A stretch of 64,000 nt of DNA from Rhodobacter sp. GTDB taxonomy: Bacteria; Pseudomonadota; Alphaproteobacteria; Rhodobacterales; Rhodobacteraceae. The stretch covers positions 78,405 through 142,404 of the forward strand of contig JAIXXB010000015.1 of NCBI GenBank assembly GCA_027490955.1, in the 5' to 3' direction. Numbering within the stretch: position 1 is the first letter of the stretch; the number at the start of each line of letters is the position of its first letter. The notes beneath the pieces were generated by a model. It was not told where the DNA came from. It did not search any database and saw only the letters and a list, made by a program, of their open reading frames with translations. A program made the translations under genes and the position numbers. Shown in pieces: positions 18,124 to 26,300 of the stretch.

Positions 18124-19401
18124 TCAATGCGATAATCGATTAGAATAAAGACTATCCGCCGCAGGGCTGCGCAAAAAAGCGTGAGCTTGGTCAAGATCGG
18201 GCAAAAGCGGGGTGGCCACCATCTGCCCGCCCGCCCATACACTGGGCTGCGACAAAAGCGCGGCGCGCGGCCATCCCAGCGCGCGCCACCCTTGCCATTG
18301 CGCCAGACCCTCTGTGCCCAAAGGGGCGATTTTTTGTGCTTTGTCAGTGGCTTGCCCGACAAAGCGCCACACTCCATCCCAAGTTGTGCGCAGCGCGACA
18401 GGCGCGCCGCAGCGCCGCGCCTCGCGGAAGGCCAGTGTTTGGCCGCGATGGGGCAGAAAATGACAGCCCGCCAGTTGCGTGGGCAACCCCTGCGTCAGGC
18501 GCTGCAGCGCGGCCGCCAAGGCTGCGCCGCGCGGGGGATAATCGGCAGGGGCAATCCACAGAATCACCCGCTGAAGCAAACGGCGCTGCAATTCTGGCGC
18601 GGCGCTGTGCCACGTCGGGGCAAGGGTGATGATGCCCGATCTTTCCTGCAGGCAAGTGCGCGCCAAATCATCGGTCGCGGCCTCTAGCGCATCGCTTGCC
18701 GCGCGCAAATGCGAGGCGACATCGGCCAAAACCTGTGCGCTGATGCCCAGTTTGGCCAATTCTGGCAGGGCTTTGCGCACGCGCACGCGGTCGAATTTCA
18801 GCGCCTCGTTGCTGGGATCGTCCACCCACTGCGCGCCATGCTGCCTGCAAACCTCGCGCAGCAGATCGCGCGAGGCCCATAAAAGCGGGCGCAGAAACAC
18901 TGCGCCTTTATGGGCAAAGCGGTCTGGCATGGCGGCCAGCCCATCCACCCCTGCCCCGCGCGCAAGGCGCATGATGAACCCTTCGGCCACATCGCCGCTG
19001 GTATGGGCCAGCGCAACGGCGTCCAGCCCGTGGCTTTGCGCCCAAGTGGCCAGCAAGTCGCGCCGCGCCCGCCGCGCATGGTCTTGCACATTGCCGCGCC
19101 CGTCCCAGCCTTGCCAGACCAGCGTGTCGTGGCCAAATCCCAATTCTTGCGCCGCGCGCGCAACCATCTGCGCCTCTTGCGCGCTGGCGGGGCGCAGGCG
19201 GTGATCAACTGTGGCCACCCGCGCCTTCAGCCCAAGGTGATGGGCCAAATACATCAGCGCCATGCTGTCGCCGCCGCCCGATACGGCAAGGCCCAGCTTT
19301 TGCGTGGTGATGTCAAACCCCAGTTTGGCCAATTGCCCCGCAGATCGCGCCGCCGCCAAAGCTAGGCCGCCAGTTTGGCCCGCGTCTGGCGCTACTGGCA
19401 C
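18124..19401 (-). CDS. tilS: tRNA(Ile)-lysidine synthase
   Basis: The enzyme attaches lysine to C34 of the CAU-anticodon isoleucine tRNA, changing its decoding from AUG to AUA. The 425-residue product has the PP-loop SGGGDSMAL (about residues 41-49). The loop usually written AHHADDQAET is here AHTSGDVAEG, an unusual form although the following MRLARGAG is intact. FDRVRVRKALPEL marks the end of the catalytic domain and the C-terminal part binds tRNA. The start is GTG, ten bases inside the end of cpoB, so translation is coupled. Confidence 0.92.
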   Translation of the reverse strand: MPVAPDAGQTGGLALAAARSAGQLAKLGFDITTQKLGLAVSGGGDSMALMYLAHHLGLKARVATVDHRLRPASAQEAQMVARAAQELGFGHDTLVWQGWDGRGNVQDHARRARRDLLATWAQSHGLDAVALAHTSGDVAEGFIMRLARGAGVDGLAAMPDRFAHKGAVFLRPLLWASRDLLREVCRQHGAQWVDDPSNEALKFDRVRVRKALPELAKLGISAQVLADVASHLRAASDALEAATDDLARTCLQERSGIITLAPTWHSAAPELQRRLLQRVILWIAPADYPPRGAALAAALQRLTQGLPTQLAGCHFLPHRGQTLAFREARRCGAPVALRTTWDGVWRFVGQATDKAQKIAPLGTEGLAQWQGWRALGWPRAALLSQPSVWAGGQMVATPLLPDLDQAHAFLRSPAADSLYSNRLSH

Positions 19402-20249
19402 CCAAGCCCTGCCATTGCGGTTGCGGCATCGCCTGCCTGCACCGATCCTGCAAATCTGCTGCCCACTTCGGCCAGCGTCAAACAGGCATCAGGCACCTGC
19501 CCCAAATCGCCCAGCGCGCGGCCCAGCTTTAGTAGCGCTTCGGGGGCAAATTCGCCGGTCTCATCGGCGGTGAACGCATCCAAATAGGCCCGCGCCGAGC
19601 CTGCGGCATCGCCCGCCTGCGCCAAAGCCTCGCCGCGTTTGTAATGCACATCTTGGGTCAGCGGGCTGCCCGGATAGGTCTGCACAAAGGCGGCAAAGCC
19701 TGCCGCAGCCCCTGCAAAATCGCCCGCCTCCATCAGCGCCACCGCGCGGTCATAATCGCGCTTTTCGCCCACGGCCAATTCCACGCCCCCGCCCAAGGCG
19801 CCGCCACCATCTGCGGGCAGGGCATCACCGCTGCCATCCGCGCCTGCCGCATCCGCCGCAGGATCGCCCCCCAGCAACGGGGTTTCGGGCAAAGTCGTTG
19901 GATCGCAGCCTGTCGTCGCCTCGCACAGACGATATTCCAAATCACCAAGTCGGTTGGTGCCATCGGTGATCACTTTGTTCACCTTGATCTCGACTGCTTC
20001 GGATTGCGCTGTCAGGCGGGTGATCGCGGCCTCGATCGCATCCAGCCGCTGCAAGGCATCGCCGCCCGCAGCGCCCGTGGCCGCCGCCCCGCTGGCCACC
20101 AATTCCCCTTTCAGCGCGGTGAACTCTGCCATCAGCGCTGAAAGCTCTATTTTGATATCGGCCAGCGTTTGGGCATTATCCTGTGCCAAGGCAGGCGGCG
20201 CACACAGCGCCGCCGCAAGGGCCAGACCCGTCACCAGCCGCCGCATCAT
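19392..20249 (-). CDS. cpoB: Tol-Pal system protein CpoB/YbgF
   Basis: This periplasmic protein links peptidoglycan synthesis to Tol-driven outer-membrane constriction. The 285-residue product has a signal peptide (MMRRLVTGLALAAALCAPPALA), a short trimerising coiled coil (about residues 30-85), a low-complexity glycine/alanine linker and a C-terminal TPR region (about 160-285). The TPR region begins with YDRAVALMEAGDFAGAAAGF and includes YKRGEALAQAGD. It lies three bases after pal and overlaps tilS, the normal Tol-Pal order. Confidence 0.92.
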   Translation of the reverse strand: MMRRLVTGLALAAALCAPPALAQDNAQTLADIKIELSALMAEFTALKGELVASGAAATGAAGGDALQRLDAIEAAITRLTAQSEAVEIKVNKVITDGTNRLGDLEYRLCEATTGCDPTTLPETPLLGGDPAADAAGADGSGDALPADGGGALGGGVELAVGEKRDYDRAVALMEAGDFAGAAAGFAAFVQTYPGSPLTQDVHYKRGEALAQAGDAAGSARAYLDAFTADETGEFAPEALLKLGRALGDLGQVPDACLTLAEVGSRFAGSVQAGDAATAMAGLGCQ

Positions 20250-20252
20250 GGC

Positions 20253-20753
20253 TTACGCCCCGCCGCCCAGTTGCAGCACCGTCACGGCGCGGCGGTTTTG
20301 CGCATAACACGCCTCATCCGAGCATACTTCCAGCGGGCGCTCTTTGCCATAAGAGATGGTGCGCAGCCGCGCGGCAGATACGCCTTGGCTGATCAGGAAA
20401 TCCTGCACCGCCGCCGCACGTTTTGCGCCCAGCGATAGGTTATATTCGCGTGTGCCCTGCTCGTCTGCATGGCCTTCGATGATCACGGCATAGGTCGGGT
20501 TCGCGTTCAGCCACTGCGCTTGGCCCATCAAAATCTGGCGGCCTGCATCGGACAAGGTGGATTGATCGACCAAGAACAAGACACGGTCACCAATGCTTTG
20601 GTTGAAATAGGCAGCCGAACGTGGGTCAGATGCATCGCCCATCCCCGCCATTGCGCCATTCGCCCCTGCCCCCGCGCCATAGCGATTGGGGTTTTTGCAG
20701 GCGGCAAGGCCCAGCGCCGCGACCACGATCAACAATTTTGCAGTGATATTCAT
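20253..20753 (-). CDS. pal: Peptidoglycan-associated lipoprotein Pal
   Basis: This outer-membrane lipoprotein binds peptidoglycan and TolB. The 166-residue product has a lipoprotein signal with lipobox LAAC (Cys about 20), a glycine-rich linker and an OmpA-like domain (about 60-162). The domain carries the peptidoglycan-binding motif NLSLGAKRAAAVQDFL after IIEGHADEQGTREY. The frame stays open far upstream, but that extension is antisense to the next gene; the ATG at 20753 has AGGGAA before it and a proper signal peptide after it. It is now separated from tolB by two inserted + strand genes, so it needs its own promoter. Confidence 0.96.
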   Translation of the reverse strand: MNITAKLLIVVAALGLAACKNPNRYGAGAGANGAMAGMGDASDPRSAAYFNQSIGDRVLFLVDQSTLSDAGRQILMGQAQWLNANPTYAVIIEGHADEQGTREYNLSLGAKRAAAVQDFLISQGVSAARLRTISYGKERPLEVCSDEACYAQNRRAVTVLQLGGGA

Positions 20754-20921
20754 AGACAGCTTCCCTGTGTTATCGGCTCGATTTTGCGACATATAGCAGC
20801 TTTGTTCGGCTTTGGGAATCGCCTGCGTCGGCTTGCGGAAAATTGCCGCTGATGCGGCAGGCTTGCCAAGCCCGCGCTTTGCCGCAATGCTTTTGCCCAT
20901 ACTTTCGTATAGGAGAGAGCC

Positions 20922-21974
20922 ATGTCCGACCCCGTCTTTGAATTGACCACTTCGCGCGGATTTGTGGCATGGCTGTCGGGCTTGGGCGGGTCTTTGGCCT
21001 TTAGCACCTATCAGGCGGGCAAGGTGTTTTTGATTGGGATCAGACCCGACGGCACAGTTGCAGTGTTTGAACGCAGCTTTGCGCGCGCCATGGGCCTTGC
21101 CGTGGGGGCCGATGGGCAAAGCCTGTATGTGGCCACGCAGCTTCAGATCATGCGTTTTGACAATATCTTGCCCGCAGGGCAGATGCATGGCGCGCATGAT
21201 GCGGTGTTTGCGCCCCATGCCGCGTGGACAACGGGCGATGTCGATGTGCATGACATGGCACTTGGGCCAGATGGTCGCCCAATCTTTGTGAACACGTTGT
21301 TCAACTGCCTTGCCTGCGTTGAAGATGGCCATTCCTTTGCGCCGATGTGGCAACCGCCGTTCATCTCGCGCCTTGTTCCCGAAGATCGGTGCCATTTGAA
21401 TGGTATGGCCACCCAAGAGGGAAGACCGCGGTTTGTGACGGCGCTCGCCAAATCTGATGTGGTCGATGGCTGGCGCGACTATCGCGCATCGGGTGGGGTG
21501 TTGGTGGATGTGGCCAGTGGCGCGGTGCTGGCCGATGGGATGTCGATGCCCCATTCCCCGCGCCTGCACAAGGGGCGGCTCTGGCTGCTGAATTCGGGCA
21601 CGGGGGCGTTTGGCTGGGTCGATCTTAAGTCGGGCCGCTTTGAACCCGTCGCCTTTTGTCCAGGCTATGCGCGGGGGATGGCGATTGTGGGCGATTACGC
21701 CGTGATTGGCCTGTCGCGCCCCCGCAAGAACCGCACCTTGCAAGGCCTGCCGCTGGACGACGCCTTGGCCAAACACGGGGCCGAGCCGCGCACAGGGCTG
21801 ATTGCCGTTGATCTGAACACGGGGGCTGCAACCGATTGGCTGCGCATCGATGGCGTGGTGGCCGAGCTTTTCGACGTGGCCTTTGTGCCGCGCATCCGCA
21901 ACCCCGCGCTGATCGGCCTGAAGGGCGATGAGATCAAGCGCGTCATTTCCATCGGGGATTGGCGCGGGCTTTAA
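20922..21974 (+). CDS. TIGR03032 family protein (beta-propeller-like, function unknown)
   Basis: The 350-residue protein resembles the TIGR03032 family. Markers are FVAWLSGLGGSLAFSTYQAGKV near the start, VDVHDMALG (about residue 106), CHLNGMAT (about 164), MPHSPRLHKGRLWLLNSGTG (about 208) and FCPGYARGMA near 246. It has a repeating strand pattern typical of beta-propellers. There is no signal peptide, so it is probably cytoplasmic. AGGAGAG precedes the ATG. It lies between pal and the giant RTX gene, on the opposite strand to the Tol-Pal genes. No reaction is known for the family; catalysis through the conserved His/Asn residues is possible but unproven. Confidence 0.8.
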   Translation: MSDPVFELTTSRGFVAWLSGLGGSLAFSTYQAGKVFLIGIRPDGTVAVFERSFARAMGLAVGADGQSLYVATQLQIMRFDNILPAGQMHGAHDAVFAPHAAWTTGDVDVHDMALGPDGRPIFVNTLFNCLACVEDGHSFAPMWQPPFISRLVPEDRCHLNGMATQEGRPRFVTALAKSDVVDGWRDYRASGGVLVDVASGAVLADGMSMPHSPRLHKGRLWLLNSGTGAFGWVDLKSGRFEPVAFCPGYARGMAIVGDYAVIGLSRPRKNRTLQGLPLDDALAKHGAEPRTGLIAVDLNTGAATDWLRIDGVVAELFDVAFVPRIRNPALIGLKGDEIKRVISIGDWRGL

Positions 21975-22007
21975 CCTGCCCTCTTTGCCGCGCCGCGTTC
22001 CGCGTCC

Positions 22008-22037
22008 CGTTGCGCGCCGTTGCGCGCCGTTGCGCCC
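22008..22037 (+). repeat. Short tandem repeat, 10-bp unit
   Basis: The decamer TGCGCGCCGT occurs twice in perfect tandem (22011-22030) with partial units on both sides. It lies just after the TIGR03032 gene. No function is evident. Confidence 0.7.
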
Positions 22038-22111
22038 CCACCTGCCCCCCATACATGGCGCAGCCTGCATCCCTGCGTTGATTTTTTTATTGGTCAATCC
22101 CGTTTGCCGTG

Positions 22112-22126
22112 TTAACCACTGGCTAA
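22112..22126 (+). promoter_or_regulatory. Candidate CtrA-type binding site upstream of the RTX gene
   Basis: TTAACCACTGGCTAA matches the alphaproteobacterial CtrA pattern TTAA-N7-TTAA with one mismatch in the second half. It lies in an AT-richer patch about 105 bases before the RTX start codon. CtrA controls motility and surface functions in several Rhodobacterales. A single motif can occur by chance. Confidence 0.35.
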
Positions 22127-22231
22127 TTTTGCGCCGCTTGCCTTGGGCCAAATGGGCCATCAGCGCGGATTTTCTTTTGTAATCAGTGCGCTGTGCAGAT
22201 GTGATATCCAATCTGATTGTAGGGGGCCTCT

Positions 22232-23281
22232 ATGCCATCATTTCCTTCTGTCTTTAACCTGTCTGACCTTAATGGCGCGAATGGATTTCAAATCAACGGC
22301 GAGACTTTGGGCCAGACGGCGGGTTGGTCGGTGTCCTCGGTTGGGGATGTGAATGATGATGGCATTGATGATGTGATGGTGGGCGCACCCTATGCGGATC
22401 CATCGGGTGCGACAGATGCGGGCATCTCCTATGTGGTCTATGGCAAGGAAAGTGGCTTTACCGCCAATTTAGAACTGTCCAGCCTGCCTGCATCCCAAGG
22501 CTTTCGCATCAATGGCGAGGCGGGTTTTCTGAACTCGGGCATCACAGTATCGGCTGCGGGCGATATAAATGGCGATGGCATCGATGATATGATCATGGGC
22601 GCGCCGTTTCATGCGGCAAATGGCGATGTGGGCGCGGCCTATGTCGTGTTCGGCTCGGACAGCGCGTCATCGGCGCTTGCGACGGGCGTTGTGAATCTGT
22701 CCAGCTTGGATGGCACGAATGGATTTCAAATCAATGGCGCGGCGGCAAGGGGCCAGTTTGGCCGCAACGTCGCAGCGGCAGGGGATGTGAACAGCGATGG
22801 ATTTGATGATGTGATCGTCGGCGCGCCAAATCTCAATGGGAATGGTTCCACTTCGGGTGCCGCCTATGTGATTTTTGGTAAGGATGCTGGGGCCTCGCCG
22901 TTTTCTGCCGAAATGAACGTCTCCAGCCTGAATGGCAGCAACGGCTTTCGCATTTTGGGTCAGAACGTAACCGATAGACTTGGCATCAATGTCTCGGCCG
23001 CAGGCGATGTGAACGGCGATAATATTGACGATTTCCTTGTTAGCACGGGCTTTGCCAATCGGAACATTGAGGATTTGGGCACCATCCCAGATACGGGCAA
23101 GACCTATGTCGTGTTTGGCAAACAGGGCGGGTTTACCGCCGATCTTGACCTGTCCAGCCTAAACGGAACCAATGGTTTTCAAATCACGGGTGCGGCCACA
23201 TTAGACTATTCAGGCGCATCAGCCAGATCAGCAGGCGATGTCAACGGGGACGGGTTTGATGATGTGATCATCGGGGCCTAA
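22232..23281 (+). CDS. N-terminal FG-GAP repeat fragment of the RTX protein
   Basis: This 349-residue fragment is made of FG-GAP (integrin-alpha-like) beta-propeller repeats of about 65-75 residues. Each has a calcium-binding DVNxDGxDD-type loop, for example GDVNDDGIDDVMVGAP and GDINGDGIDDMIMGAP, followed by AAYVVFG-type strands. No Sec signal is present; export would depend on the C-terminal signal now cut off by the stop. TAGGGGG precedes the ATG. If made alone, the fragment would be an incomplete propeller, cytoplasmic and probably unstable. Confidence 0.7.
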   Translation: MPSFPSVFNLSDLNGANGFQINGETLGQTAGWSVSSVGDVNDDGIDDVMVGAPYADPSGATDAGISYVVYGKESGFTANLELSSLPASQGFRINGEAGFLNSGITVSAAGDINGDGIDDMIMGAPFHAANGDVGAAYVVFGSDSASSALATGVVNLSSLDGTNGFQINGAAARGQFGRNVAAAGDVNSDGFDDVIVGAPNLNGNGSTSGAAYVIFGKDAGASPFSAEMNVSSLNGSNGFRILGQNVTDRLGINVSAAGDVNGDNIDDFLVSTGFANRNIEDLGTIPDTGKTYVVFGKQGGFTADLDLSSLNGTNGFQITGAATLDYSGASARSAGDVNGDGFDDVIIGA

Positions 23282-23368
23282 GGCGCTGATGAGGATGGCA
23301 CGACAGAGGTTGGGGCCGCCTATGTTGTCTTTGGCAAAGCTTCGGGCTGGAGTGCAGATCTGAATCTG

Positions 23369-26300
23369 TTGAACCTGAACGGCACCAATGGGTTCCGTCT
23401 GTTTGGCACCACCCAAATGGATTACGCTGGCTTTTCGGTGTCCTCGGCAGGGGATGTGGATGGCGATGGGCTGGACGATCTGATGATCTCGGCCAAATTC
23501 GGCGCGAACGCTGTGGCGACAGGGGCCGTCTATATTGTCTATGGCCGCAAAACGCCGTTCGAATTCAACATCCCCCTTTCTGGGCTGCAAGGCACGAATG
23601 GGTTCAAGATCAATGGCGAAGGCAATCAAGATCTCTTTGGGGAACCTGTCGCTTCGGCGGGGGATATCAACAATGACGGCTTAGGGGATTTGATCATCGG
23701 GGCGCGCTATGCCGATCCAAATGGCGAAAATTCGGGCGCGGCCTATGTGATTTTTGGGATGAATGCGGGGCCGCGCCTGCACAGCATCACCTTGAACGAT
23801 GCTGACGGCACGCTGAACACGGGCGAGACGGCGACTGTCACCTTTACCTTCAACGAAAGGGTTGGACAGTTGCCACTTGCGGCGATCACTGCGCGCCATG
23901 GCGCTCTGTCCAATCTTGCCACCGCAGACAATGGCCTGACTTGGACAGCAACCTTTACGCCCAATACGGGCGTTGTTTCGAATGCCAGCACGATTTCTGT
24001 CGATTTGACACAGGTGCAAGATCTGGCTGGAAACGCGGGGACGGGCAGTTATACCAGCATGAATTTTTCCATGGCCACCAATGGCGGCAATGATTCGATC
24101 ACAGGCACGGCGGGCCAAGACCTGCTTTATGGCGGGGCGGGCCAAGATACCCTAACGGGGCTGGCTGGGGCTGATCTGCTGTATGGGGGGCTGGGCAATG
24201 ACAGTTTGCTTGGCGATGACGGCGATGATTGGCTTTTTGGCGGGGCGGGTAATGACACGCTCAATGGCGGCGCTGGCATTGATGAGGTCAGCTATGAAGA
24301 TACCGCAGCCTCGGTTGCGGTGAACCTGTCACTGGCAGCGGCGCAAGACACGCGCGGCGCGGGCCGCGATGTGCTGATCGGCATTGAAAACCTGCGCGGC
24401 GGATCTTTTGCCGATACGTTAACGGGCAATGCGGGCGAAAACTATCTGACGGGCAATGATGGCAATGACAGCCTTTCTGGCCTTGCTGGCAATGACACTT
24501 TGGTCGGCGATCGCGGCGACGATACGCTGGACGCTGGTCTTGGCGATGACTTGGTGCTGGGCGAGTTGGACAATGATCTGATCTATGGCGGCGTGGGCAG
24601 CGATACGTTGGAAGGCGGCGCAGGCAATGACACGCTCAACGGCGATGTTGGCAATGATGTGCTGACGGCCAATATCGGGGATGATCGCCTCTCTGGCGGG
24701 GTGGGCAATGACACCTTAGGCGGCGGCAGCGGAAATGACACGATTTCTGGCGATGTGGGCGATGACCAGATTGACGGCGGCACTGACCGCGATGTGATCT
24801 ATGGCGGCGTGGGCAATGACACGCTGGCGGGCGGCGCGGGCCATGACACGCTTTATGGCGGCATTGGCGTTGATTTTGTCAGCTATGCCACTGTCAGCGA
24901 GTCTTTGACCCTTTCGCTGGCAACCTCGACCATCGAGGGCGGCGAACAAGGCACCGATCGTCTCTTTGAAATCGAAGGGCTAATTGGCGGGTCGGGCAAT
25001 GACACCATTACAGGCAGCGCCACTGCCGATATCATTTTGGGCGGCGAAGGGGATGATTCCATCGCGGGCGCGGGCGGCAATGATACGCTGACGGGCGGCG
25101 CTGGGGCGGATACGCTTCTTGGCGGGCTGGGCAACGATCTGTTCCTGCTGAGCGCGCAGGGCGATCATTCGGCGGGCGAGGTGATCGATGGCAACGAAGG
25201 CAGCGACGAGCTGCGCTTTACCGCCACATCTGCCGCGACACTGACGCTGACATCGGGTGTTATCGTCGAGCGTGTGGTGATTGGAACAGGCACAGCCGCA
25301 AGCGCGGTGACCACAGGCACAACCGAAATCAATGTGGATGCGCGGGCCAATAGCTCTGGCTTGGCCATCATCGGCAATGACGGGGCGAATATCCTGCTGG
25401 GCGGCACAGGCGCGGACAGCCTATCGGGCGGGGCGGGCAATGACACGCTGCAAGGCGGCCGTGCCACGATCGCAGATACGCTTGTGGGCGGGGCTGGGGT
25501 AGATATCATCAGCTATGCTGGCGAAGAAAATGGCCTGAATGTCACCTTGGTGGCCAATGGCATCATCACCGTCACGGGCTATGGCAGTGACAGCGTTTCT
25601 GGAATCGAAGGTGTGGAAGGCGGCTCTGGCAATGACACGCTGACGGGCGATGCGGGGGGCAATATCCTGCGCGGCGGCAATGGGGCCGATATTCTATATG
25701 GCGGCTTTGGCAATGACACGCTGGTCGGCGGCGATGGCGATGATACGCTGTTTGGCGGCGATGGTCTGGATATCGTCAGCTATGCCAGCATCAATACCAA
25801 CTTGACCCTATCGCTGATCAGCCCCTCGCTGGAAGGCGGCGAAACGGGCAGAGATACTTTTAACGGGATTGAAGGGCTGGAAGGCGGCTCTGCCAATGAC
25901 TCGATCACAGGGAACGGCTTGGCCAATCTTTTGATCGGCGGCGCGGGCGATGACATTCTGGTCGGTGATGCAGGCAATGATACGCTGATCGGCGGTGCAG
26001 GCAGGGATTTCGCCGATTACAGCGGCGCAGCCTTGGGTGTGACAGTGAACCTGTCGCTGACCACAGCGCAAAGCATTGGCGGCGGGCTTGGCACCGATGT
26101 GCTGATCGGGATCGAAGACCTTGCAGGCACAGATTCGACCGACGCGCTGACAGGCTCTGCCGAAGGCAACCTGATCGAAGGGCGCGGCGGCGATGACACA
26201 ATCACTGGCGGCGCGGGGGCCGATGATCTGTATGGCGGCAGCGAGAATGACCTGTTCATCATCGCCAACTTCTCTGACCACAGCCTGAATGAAAGCATTT

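Noticed and set aside
17029..18135. 368-codon + strand frame antisense to ftsH
   Set aside because: It overlaps a certain conserved gene, has no ribosome-binding site and gives no recognisable product.
20754..22211. Upstream extension of the pal reading frame
   Set aside because: It is antisense to the TIGR03032 gene and would replace a good lipoprotein signal with a random peptide.
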